Source: Flavobacteriales bacterium UBA958 (GTDB lineage: Bacteria; Bacteroidota; Bacteroidia; Flavobacteriales_D; Crocinitomicaceae). Taken from it: DNA of 27,403 bases. The notes below the pieces were generated by a model. That model did no database searches, was not told the DNA's origin, and worked only from the letters and a program-made list of their open reading frames with translations. Below, piece after piece: positions 21,080 to 27,403 of the stretch. How positions within the stretch are numbered: position 1 is the stretch's first letter; the number at the start of each line of letters is the position of its first letter. The stretch is taken from contig DBCM01000085.1 of the NCBI GenBank assembly GCA_002293045.1, forward strand, positions 1 to 27,403. Reading direction: 5' to 3'. Position numbers and translations under genes: made by a program.

Positions 21080-22320
21080 AGCTGAATTATCCAAGCATAT
21101 ACGAATGGTCACTTACCGCACTCGTAGGGGCATGGATGCTTCTGCCCGGCCTCACAGGACTGTTCTGTATTCTTTTTTTTCTGATTGTTCTATACGGGGC
21201 TCTTAGCAAAAATCTCAGTTTTCATTTGAATGGGGTCTTGGTTGGCATCGCCTTGTTTTTGCCGCTTTACGCGCTTTATGCAACCAATTCCATGGATCCA
21301 AATGCCGCAATGTTCGGAATAGAGAAAAAGCTGTCTTTTGTACTCTTTCCCTTGGTGTTTTCTTTCGTTCCTACTTTTTCATTGAACAAACGAAGGATAG
21401 AACACGGGTTTTTATTCGCCTTGTTTTTGATGTTATTCGCATGTTATTTGGGTGCCTTTTTCAATTATGAAGAGCACAATTACAATACTGCCTATTTGTT
21501 CTCGTCTCATTTTTCTGGATTATTTCATCACCCTACCTATGTGTCCGTATTTTGTGCCTTGGGGATTTATGTGCTATTTAATCGATGGCAGTACCCTCGT
21601 TCAATGAGGGAACATCTGATATCCGCAATAGGGATACTTTTTTTACTATACACTCATTTTCATTTAGAAAGTTTGTCAGGCTTGCTATTTGCTATGTTGC
21701 TTATGGCTTTTTTAATCGGCCATTGGGTGTTAAAACGAAAAGGCTGGAAAACTCTGGTAGGCTTTTTAAGTTCCGGATTGCTCATGGTGTCCTTAGGGGT
21801 GTTTTTAGTTCCATCCCTGAAGAGTAATGTGTCAGACTCCGTTTCTTTTGCCTCTAATTATGTGAAGGACCCACACGCGTATACGCACATTCCACGCGGC
21901 GAAATTCGTGGCAACGATGCCCGCTTGATTTTATGGACCGCCTCTGCTGAACTTTTAAAAGAACACCCCAATGGCGTAGGGGTAGGCAACCTTCCCATGG
22001 CAATAGAAGCTAAACTTCTCGAATATGGTCAGGTTAATTTAGCCAAGGAGCACCTGAACCCACACAATCAATTTTTTCATACGGCGGTGGAAACCGGTTG
22101 GATTGGTATGCTTTGGTTATTGGTTATTTTAATCTCAATGCTTTGGTTTGGACGGAAACATAAACAAGGTATATTAATCCTCGTAGTTTGTGCATTTGCT
22201 TTTAATTCCTTGTTTGAATCCATGTTGGAGCGACAATCAGGTATTGTGTTCTGGTTGTTATGGAGTTGTATGTTCATTGGTATTTATTCGGCTTTTAAAA
22301 ATCAACCCAATGAAGCCTGA
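21076..22320 (+). CDS. O-antigen ligase-like membrane protein (Wzy_C/WaaL superfamily)
   Basis: A 414-residue protein with about ten to twelve hydrophobic segments. The periplasmic loop carries GNDARLILWTASAELLKEHP, GVGVGNLPMAIEAKLLEYGQ and LNPHNQFFHTAVETGWIGML; PHNQ with a following E.G.IG is the typical O-antigen ligase signature. It may transfer finished glycan to lipid A-core or protein, or be a second polymerase. The start is ATG 21076, which overlaps the previous stop in ATGA; a GTG at 21052 in frame would add eight residues and fits less well. It overlaps the GT2 gene by 11 bases. Confidence 0.82.
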   Translation: MKLNYPSIYEWSLTALVGAWMLLPGLTGLFCILFFLIVLYGALSKNLSFHLNGVLVGIALFLPLYALYATNSMDPNAAMFGIEKKLSFVLFPLVFSFVPTFSLNKRRIEHGFLFALFLMLFACYLGAFFNYEEHNYNTAYLFSSHFSGLFHHPTYVSVFCALGIYVLFNRWQYPRSMREHLISAIGILFLLYTHFHLESLSGLLFAMLLMAFLIGHWVLKRKGWKTLVGFLSSGLLMVSLGVFLVPSLKSNVSDSVSFASNYVKDPHAYTHIPRGEIRGNDARLILWTASAELLKEHPNGVGVGNLPMAIEAKLLEYGQVNLAKEHLNPHNQFFHTAVETGWIGMLWLLVILISMLWFGRKHKQGILILVVCAFAFNSLFESMLERQSGIVFWLLWSCMFIGIYSAFKNQPNEA

Positions 22321-23320
22321 AGTTTCCGTTGTTATTCCGTGCTATAATGAGGTGCGATACATCAGGGATTGCATTGATTCGTTGTTGTCGAATGGCACAG
22401 ACCCTTCACGCATGGAATTGTTGGTGATCGATGGAGGATCGACCGATGGAACCGTAGCCTTATTGAATGAGCTTTCCGAAAGGTGTCCCCAAGTGAAGGT
22501 GCTGAACAATCCGGATCGAATTACGCCGCGGGCACTAAATATGGGTGTTCATGCCGCTCAAGGAACCTACATATTAATTTCAAGTGCGCATGCATCCTTT
22601 GATTATGGGTATATCGGCACCCTTATTTCTACGATGAGCCAGCATGCTGACGCAATCGGGGTAGGTGGTGTGATGGAAACTAAAGTGAAAAATAGTACCG
22701 CGATGTCTGAGTCTATCCGCACCGTGCTTATGCATCCTGTGGGTGTAGGGAATGCTAAATTTAGAACAGGAGTTTCGGATGTGCTTACCGTGGATACCGT
22801 TCCCTTTGGATTATACCGTGCGCAGGAATTGAAAGCCGTAGGAGGCTATGATGAACGGCTCATTCGAAACCATGACATGGAATTATCAAAGCGTTTACTT
22901 CGAAATGGAGGAAAGATTTATCTTACCCCGATGGCGAGATGCACCTATTATGCACGGGAAACGTTTAGGGCCATGGCAAAGAATAACTTTAATAATGGCA
23001 AGTGGAATTTGAAAACGGTGTATATCACCCAAACTTTTTCCTCTCTCAGCTTACGGCATTTTATTCCCATGCTATTTCTAGGTTCATGGACACTTCCGCT
23101 CATCCTTTCTTTAATTACCTGGAATCCGTGGTGGACATTGGCTTCAATCGGAGTGCTCATCGCTTACACCGGGGTACTATCCGCCGTCTCGTGGAGGGCG
23201 CGTAATGGAAAAAATAAGGTGTTCATGGTACTCCTTGGCTTTAATTTACTTCATTTTTCATACGGACTTGGTTCCATAATCGGCCTACTGAGTATACCGT
23301 TTACTTCTAGAAAGTCATGA
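22310..23320 (+). CDS. Glycosyltransferase family 2, ExoA-like
   Basis: A 336-residue GT-A enzyme with a C-terminal membrane part. The N-terminal domain begins VSVVIPCYNEVRYIRDCIDS and has LLVIDGGSTDGTVALL; TVPFGLYRAQELKAVGGYDE, then RNHDMELSKRLLRNGGKIYL, are typical of the succinoglycan ExoA group. Hydrophobic segments near residues 245-270 and 272-330 would anchor it. The metal-binding DxD position reads SSAHA (residues 91-95) where relatives usually have D-A-H, so the first acidic residue is replaced. ATG 22310 is chosen by the VSVVIP strand; the frame is open upstream but that part belongs to the ligase-like gene. It ends in ATGA with the next gene. Confidence 0.88.
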   Translation: MKPEVSVVIPCYNEVRYIRDCIDSLLSNGTDPSRMELLVIDGGSTDGTVALLNELSERCPQVKVLNNPDRITPRALNMGVHAAQGTYILISSAHASFDYGYIGTLISTMSQHADAIGVGGVMETKVKNSTAMSESIRTVLMHPVGVGNAKFRTGVSDVLTVDTVPFGLYRAQELKAVGGYDERLIRNHDMELSKRLLRNGGKIYLTPMARCTYYARETFRAMAKNNFNNGKWNLKTVYITQTFSSLSLRHFIPMLFLGSWTLPLILSLITWNPWWTLASIGVLIAYTGVLSAVSWRARNGKNKVFMVLLGFNLLHFSYGLGSIIGLLSIPFTSRKS

Positions 23321-24462
23321 ATATCGAGCTGACATATCAATCAAGCATAGCGGAGTATCTTCACATTGATGCGGAGCAAGTTTCGCTATATTGGAAAGGA
23401 CGAGTGGCCTTATATACCATGTTAAAAGCGATGGGAGTAGGTCCGGGAGCTGAGGTAGTGCTTCCTGCATTTACGTGTGTAGTAGTTCCGAATGCCATTC
23501 TATATTTGGGAGCAATTCCGGTTTATGTGGATATCAACCCGGATACCCTATGTTGTGATGTTGAACAGATTGAACAGGCGCTTAGTCCGAAAACAAAGGT
23601 GATTTTAATTCAAAATATGCTCGGACTGAGCGTGGAGGTATCTGAAATTATTGCCTTGGCTAAAGCACACGGCATCTATACCATCGAAGATTGTACCCAT
23701 GGGTTTGGTGGGAAGCATCAGGGCGTGTTTAATGGCCTACGGAGCGATGCCTCATTTTTTTCTAGTCAATGGAATAAGCCCTTTTCTACCGGAATTGGAG
23801 GGATGTTAGTGGTAAATAATCGCGACTTACTTGAATCTGTTAATCTCGTGCATTCGAATTTAATTAAACCCAGTGCTAAGGATCAGTGGATACTGTTTGT
23901 GCTTATATGGGCGAGAACCTACTTGCTCAAAGGTGTTACGTATTGGACCTTCCTTCGAATGTATCGATGGTTAAGTAAAAAAGGATTAGTCGTAGGCTCT
24001 TCCAGTGCCTCCGAATTAGAGGGGATTCACATGCCTAAGGACTATGTAAAAGGAATGAGCAAGGTACAATGTCGAGCAGGAATTAAGGCGCTTGGCACCT
24101 TAGATCAAGTGATTTTACAGCGTAAAAAAGCGGGAATCTCAGTGCATGATTGGTTGACCAATCAAGGCAAAACAACGGTGCCGTCAGAACACCTAGCGCA
24201 ACATGCCTTTCTTAAGTATCCGATGCTTGTTCGAAATCGGGAGTTTTTTATGCAGCAAGCAGAAAAAGAAAGAATTCCGTTGGGAGATTGGTTTATTTCC
24301 CCCTTGCATCCCGTATTGGATTCCTTGGAACCTTGGGGTCTGGAAGTTTCTGATTTTCCGAATGCAGTATATACAAGTAAGCACATTGTTAATCTTCCCT
24401 TAGATTTACCTGTGCATAGATTGATTAATTTTCTCGAACTTTACAAAAACGAAATTATCTAA
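23317..24462 (+). CDS. DegT/DnrJ/EryC1 family aminotransferase-like protein, divergent
   Basis: A 381-residue PLP-fold protein. GVGPGAEVVLPAFTCVVVPN and GAIPVYVDINPDTLCCDVEQ are typical of DegT sugar aminotransferases; YTIEDCTHGFGG gives Asp125 for the PLP nitrogen and Lys154 in SSQWNKPFSTGIGGML is the expected Schiff-base lysine. The motif after the lysine and the N-terminal WKGRVALYTML differ from the common SGTAAL and GEGG forms, so this is a divergent branch. It may aminate a keto sugar or an unusual substrate. It overlaps the GT2 gene in ATGA and is one base from the second aminotransferase gene. Confidence 0.85.
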   Translation: MNIELTYQSSIAEYLHIDAEQVSLYWKGRVALYTMLKAMGVGPGAEVVLPAFTCVVVPNAILYLGAIPVYVDINPDTLCCDVEQIEQALSPKTKVILIQNMLGLSVEVSEIIALAKAHGIYTIEDCTHGFGGKHQGVFNGLRSDASFFSSQWNKPFSTGIGGMLVVNNRDLLESVNLVHSNLIKPSAKDQWILFVLIWARTYLLKGVTYWTFLRMYRWLSKKGLVVGSSSASELEGIHMPKDYVKGMSKVQCRAGIKALGTLDQVILQRKKAGISVHDWLTNQGKTTVPSEHLAQHAFLKYPMLVRNREFFMQQAEKERIPLGDWFISPLHPVLDSLEPWGLEVSDFPNAVYTSKHIVNLPLDLPVHRLINFLELYKNEII

Positions 24463-24463
24463 T

Positions 24464-25669
24464 ATGTTACCTTTCTCTCCCCCGCGAATTGACCAACGAA
24501 TCATTGATGAAGTAACAGATACCTTACGAAGTGGTTGGATTTCCACGGGTCCAAAGACGAAGTTATTTGAAAAGAAAATCACCGAATATGTGGGGTGTAA
24601 AACAACCGTAGCCGTGAGCGCGTGGACCACAGGAATGGAAATCGTATTGCGTTGGTGGGGAATAGGACCGGGAGATGAGGTGATTATTCCTGTGTATACC
24701 TATTGCGCGAGTGCCAATGTGGTGTTACATACCGGAGCAAAAGTGGTGATGGTGGATATCAATCCAGATGATTTTAATATCAGTATTGAAGCCATTCGCG
24801 CGGCCATTACACCACATACGAAAGCGATTATGCCGGTAGATATCGCCGGGTTGCCCTGTGATTTTTCAGCGATTAAGCAACTGGTTGAAGAGGCAAAACC
24901 CATGTTTAACCCAACCACGGCAGAACAACGAATGCTAGGGCGTATCTTAATCGCTTCAGATGCCGCACACAGTTTTGGAGCAACCTACATGGGAAAACAA
25001 ATGGGGGCGGTAGCAGACATTAGTTGTTTCTCCTTCCATGCAGTAAAAAATCTTACGACCGCGGAAGGGGGTGCCATCTGTTTTAATCTGCCAGAACCGT
25101 TTGATCACGAAGAACTCTATAAATTATTTTGTATAAAAATCCTGCATGGACAATCAAAGGATGCCTTGGCTAAAATGCAAAAAGGGGCGTGGCGCTATGA
25201 TGTGATCGAACCCGGATATAAGTGCAACATGACCGACATTCAAGCTTCTATTGGCTTAGTGGAATTGGAGCGCTATCAAGAAACCTTGACCCGTCGAAAC
25301 GAAATTTTCGATCAATATACGAAGGCGTTTGAAGCACTCGATTGGGCGGTGAATCCAATACGTGTAGACCGTTTTCGTGTTTCTTGTTGCCATTTATTCC
25401 AATTAACCATAAAAGGGATAAGCGAAGCACAACGCGACGCCATTATGCATGAAATATTTGAGCAAGACATTGCGGTGAACGTGCATTTCCAACCGCTTGC
25501 CTTATTGACGGCCTACAAGAATTTAGGATATGACATCGCGGATTATCCGGTGGCCTATGATAAATATTCGAGAGAAATCTCCTTGCCAATTTATTACAAC
25601 CTCACAACCGAGCAAGTGGATAGCGTGATTAAGGCGGTAACGTTTGCATATCATAAGGTGATGGGATGA
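24464..25669 (+). CDS. DegT/DnrJ/EryC1 family sugar aminotransferase
   Basis: A 401-residue PLP enzyme expected to convert a nucleotide-linked 4- or 3-keto sugar to an amino sugar. GDEVIIPVYTYCASANVVLH and GAKVVMVDINPDDFNI form the core; ASDAAHSFGATYMGK supplies Asp166 and Lys195 in SFHAVKNLTTAEGGAI is the catalytic lysine, all canonical. The C-terminal half (IAVNVHFQPLALLTAYKNLG, then REISLPIYYNLT) is also typical. It is sandwiched between another DegT-family gene and the phosphoglycosyl transferase, the layout of amino-sugar pathways such as bacillosamine; the needed dehydratase is not in the window. ATG 24464 starts one base after the previous stop. Confidence 0.92.
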   Translation: MLPFSPPRIDQRIIDEVTDTLRSGWISTGPKTKLFEKKITEYVGCKTTVAVSAWTTGMEIVLRWWGIGPGDEVIIPVYTYCASANVVLHTGAKVVMVDINPDDFNISIEAIRAAITPHTKAIMPVDIAGLPCDFSAIKQLVEEAKPMFNPTTAEQRMLGRILIASDAAHSFGATYMGKQMGAVADISCFSFHAVKNLTTAEGGAICFNLPEPFDHEELYKLFCIKILHGQSKDALAKMQKGAWRYDVIEPGYKCNMTDIQASIGLVELERYQETLTRRNEIFDQYTKAFEALDWAVNPIRVDRFRVSCCHLFQLTIKGISEAQRDAIMHEIFEQDIAVNVHFQPLALLTAYKNLGYDIADYPVAYDKYSREISLPIYYNLTTEQVDSVIKAVTFAYHKVMG

Positions 25670-26253
25670 AACGTTTAATGGACGTCATATTTTCCGTTTT
25701 AATATTAATTGCCTTTTTGCCTTTCGGGTTCATCATTTCGATCTGTATTGCATTAGAATCTCGAGGAGGTGTCTTTTATCGCCAAGAGCGCATTGGACTC
25801 GGTGGAAAACCATTTAGGCTACTAAAATTTCGTTCTATGCGACCGAATGCAGATCGAGAAGGAAAGCTTACAGTAGGAGTGCTCGATCCTCGTGTGACAA
25901 GGGTAGGAGCCTTTGTACGAAGGTATAAGCTCGATGAATTTCCTCAGTTTATTAATGTATTGAAAGGAGAAATGAGTGTGGTTGGTCCTCGACCTGAGGT
26001 GTTGGAGTATGTTGCACAATACAGCGATGAACAGCGAAGGGTTTTGGATTTTAAACCAGGCATTACCGATTTGGCTTCTATTACCTATTTTGAGGAAAAT
26101 AAATTGTTAGCGAATGCCGCGGATCCTCAACAGACCTATATGGAGGAAATCATGCCGGCGAAAATTCGAATTAATTTAGATTATCAAGCCAAGGCTACGG
26201 TTTGGACGGATTTGGGCGTAGTGTGGAAAACGGGTATGCGAATGCTTAAGTAA
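25666..26253 (+). CDS. Undecaprenyl-phosphate phosphoglycosyl transferase (PglC/WcaJ type, minimal form)
   Basis: A 195-residue monotopic membrane enzyme that moves a phosphosugar from a nucleotide donor to undecaprenyl phosphate, the first membrane step of glycan assembly. It has a single hydrophobic segment (residues about 7-30), then FYRQERIGLGGKPFRLLKFR, the catalytic Asp90-Glu91 pair in YKLDEFPQFINVLKGEMSVV and GPRPEV. It has only the catalytic core, without the extra N-terminal membrane domain of WcaJ, so it resembles PglC. It overlaps the aminotransferase gene in ATGA and ends the plus-strand unit. Confidence 0.93.
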   Translation: MKRLMDVIFSVLILIAFLPFGFIISICIALESRGGVFYRQERIGLGGKPFRLLKFRSMRPNADREGKLTVGVLDPRVTRVGAFVRRYKLDEFPQFINVLKGEMSVVGPRPEVLEYVAQYSDEQRRVLDFKPGITDLASITYFEENKLLANAADPQQTYMEEIMPAKIRINLDYQAKATVWTDLGVVWKTGMRMLK

Positions 26254-26287
26254 TCGATCTGGTTGAAATGATCGAGAAGCAATCTTA

Positions 26288-27136
26288 CTAATGAATTTCG
26301 ATAGAATATTCGTGTATTGAATGCCTTCCAGGCGCAAGAGACATGATCCCATCCTTTTCTTTTAGTGTACCAAGTGAATTTATAGCGTCTGCCCATCCCC
26401 ACCAGGGTTCGATACAGAAAAAGGGAGCGCTAGGTTTGGTCCATAAGCCCATTGCCGTCCAAGAGTCGCAATGTAAAGTGAGTAATCTCGGGCCATTTTT
26501 TTTACCAAATCCAATCGATTGAAATGGGGGAGCTTTGATTACAATCGCGTCCGATGCAAATAAGGATTCAGATAGATCGAACGTTCGATTCAGATGTAAA
26601 TTTTTCGTTTCTCCGTTATAGTAATTACCCGTAATTAGGTGCTGCTGAACCGTGAATTCCCCTCCGAAATCAAGCACATAGTCATTCAGGTTCCCTTCGA
26701 TGTGAAATCCGGGGTGACCCCCAATGCTAAATAAGAGGTCTTTGGCATCTCTGTTAATTACCTCATGTGAAATGTTTAACATACGGCCGATCAACACATA
26801 GGTAACCCGTAATTCAAATTCAAAGGGATATTGAGCCCGCGTATCTTCATTTGCTTTAAGGCAGAAGGTTACCGAGGTTTCATTATTCTCAAGCACTTCA
26901 AAAACCTGGTCTCGTGCAAATCCATGTTGACGCATCGCATTGATGTTTCCGTCGTAGGTATATTGATCATTCACCAAGCGCCCAACGATGGGGAAAAGGA
27001 TTGGAGCATAGCGATTCCATAGGGTATCGTCTTTTTTCCAAAGAAGATTTCCGTGCTCAACATGTGTAAGTTCTTGGAGTTCTGCGCCCAGTGGGTTGAT
27101 GCCTATTTTCAGAAGATTATTTTCAATGGTTACCAA
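26288..27136 (-). CDS. Aldose 1-epimerase family protein (galactose mutarotase-like)
   Basis: A 282-residue beta-sandwich protein. MVTIENNLLKIGINPLGAEL is the usual opening; RQHGFARDQVFEV with His71, FSIGGHPGFHI with His141, and FFCIEPWWGWADA with Glu243 correspond to the catalytic and sugar-binding residues of the family. It probably interconverts anomers of a hexose or a phosphosugar; the exact substrate is unclear. The start is TTG 27136, since the family N-terminus begins right there and no ATG is in frame close by. It is convergent with the phosphoglycosyl transferase gene (34-base gap) and codirectional with folB. I found no TAnnTTTG box before it. Confidence 0.88.
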   Translation of the reverse strand: MVTIENNLLKIGINPLGAELQELTHVEHGNLLWKKDDTLWNRYAPILFPIVGRLVNDQYTYDGNINAMRQHGFARDQVFEVLENNETSVTFCLKANEDTRAQYPFEFELRVTYVLIGRMLNISHEVINRDAKDLLFSIGGHPGFHIEGNLNDYVLDFGGEFTVQQHLITGNYYNGETKNLHLNRTFDLSESLFASDAIVIKAPPFQSIGFGKKNGPRLLTLHCDSWTAMGLWTKPSAPFFCIEPWWGWADAINSLGTLKEKDGIMSLAPGRHSIHEYSIEIH

Positions 27137-27223
27137 GTGCTAAATGGAATTAATGTTTAAAGCATATCTTTTCTATATTGAATCAGGGAAATAATACATT
27201 GGATCCTAAGTCGAGTGCTAAAA

Positions 27224-27403
27224 TCAGTTATTCCCCCCCTCAATAACAATGGAAACCTCTCTTGTGTCCCCATCAATAGGCGGAGATAGTTTGTGGATTT
27301 CTACCCGAAGTCCCAAAATCCCTTGTAATTCATTCTGAATCCTCGTCACGATTCGTTGTCCCACGTGCTCAATTAACTTCGACCGAATGGCCATTTCTTC
27401 GGC
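27224..27403 (-). CDS. folB: Dihydroneopterin aldolase, 3' end (partial)
   Basis: The minus strand from the window's right edge reads 59 residues to a TGA at 27226-27224. RSKLIEHVGQRIVTRIQNEL, then VEIHKLSPPIDGDTREVSIV, match the C-terminal half of FolB; the K-x-x-PPI-x-G-x segment is the family signature. FolB splits 7,8-dihydroneopterin in folate synthesis. The N-terminal half lies beyond the window. The 87-base gap to the epimerase gene (27137-27223) holds no recognisable gene. Confidence 0.85.
   Translation of the reverse strand, partial: AEEMAIRSKLIEHVGQRIVTRIQNELQGILGLRVEIHKLSPPIDGDTREVSIVIEGGNN

Noticed and set aside
22190..22309. Upstream extension of the GT2 reading frame by 40 residues
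   Set aside because: The extension lies in the ligase-like gene in another frame, is rich in Cys and Leu, and the GT2 fold begins right after ATG 22310.
26254..26275. TCGATC/GATCGA inverted repeat between the convergent phosphoglycosyl transferase and epimerase genes as a terminator
   Set aside because: The loop is 10 bases and neither strand has a T-tract after it, so termination is not supported.
27136..27222. AGTGCTAAA repeated at 27136-27144 and 27214-27222
   Set aside because: Nine bases in direct orientation in an A/T-rich gap is weak; one copy overlaps the epimerase start. No tRNA, attachment site or mobile gene accompanies it.
1..27403. CRISPR arrays, transposases, integrases, defence systems, tRNA or rRNA genes
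   Set aside because: No spaced palindromic repeats, recombinase or nuclease motifs, or cloverleaf structures were seen; the only tandem repeat is coding, within rplQ.

Overview
The window looks like a chromosomal segment of a member of Bacteroidota, most likely order Flavobacteriales; genus cannot be settled by eye. The support is moderate-to-low GC, A-rich rather than Shine-Dalgarno leaders before nearly every gene, promoter boxes of the TAnnTTTG type before the non-ribosomal units, a zinc-cysteine-poor L36, L17 with a long acidic C-terminal tail, and the rplQ-carA-eno neighbourhood.

Positions 1-11550 hold the 3' part of the S10 operon, then the spc and alpha operons, all on the plus strand and tightly packed: rplB (3' end only), rpsS, rplV, rpsC, rplP, rpmC, rpsQ, rplN, rplX, rplE, rpsN, rpsH, rplF, rplR, rpsE, rpmD, rplO, secY, infA, rpmJ, rpsM, rpsK, rpsD, rpoA, rplQ. 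Together they supply both ribosomal subunits, initiation factor 1, the translocon channel and the RNA polymerase alpha subunit. The only sizeable gap, before rpsD, holds a hairpin that may be a leader element. The block ends at a clear intrinsic terminator (11571-11599). map and adk are not in the cluster.

Positions 11633-15785 are housekeeping: carA, eno and a Nudix hydrolase as one plus-strand unit, a small XRE-type regulator, and convergent to it a 3-hydroxyacyl-CoA dehydrogenase.

Positions 15793-26253 are a surface-polysaccharide locus with three units. A Wzx-type flippase runs alone on plus. An acyltransferase, a Wzy-like polymerase and a GT4 glycosyltransferase form a minus-strand unit with overlapping ends. 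From a divergent intergenic region at 19870-19969, a plus-strand unit carries a glycosyltransferase, an O-antigen-ligase-like protein, an ExoA-like GT2, two DegT-family aminotransferases and a minimal phosphoglycosyl transferase, nearly all coupled by short overlaps. In the inferred scheme the aminotransferases make an amino sugar, the phosphoglycosyl transferase loads it on undecaprenyl phosphate, the glycosyltransferases extend it, the flippase moves it out, and the polymerase and ligase assemble and attach it. Dehydratase and nucleotidylyltransferase genes are not in the window.

Positions 26288-27403 carry, on minus, an aldose-1-epimerase-like gene and the 3' end of folB. I found no rRNA, tRNA, CRISPR array, IS element or phage gene, and no gene-free stretch above 300 bases. 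No wholly novel system is evident; the best leads are the L17 tandem-repeat tail, the single perfect Shine-Dalgarno before rplE, the near-leaderless divergent promoters of the polysaccharide locus, and the rpsD leader hairpin.
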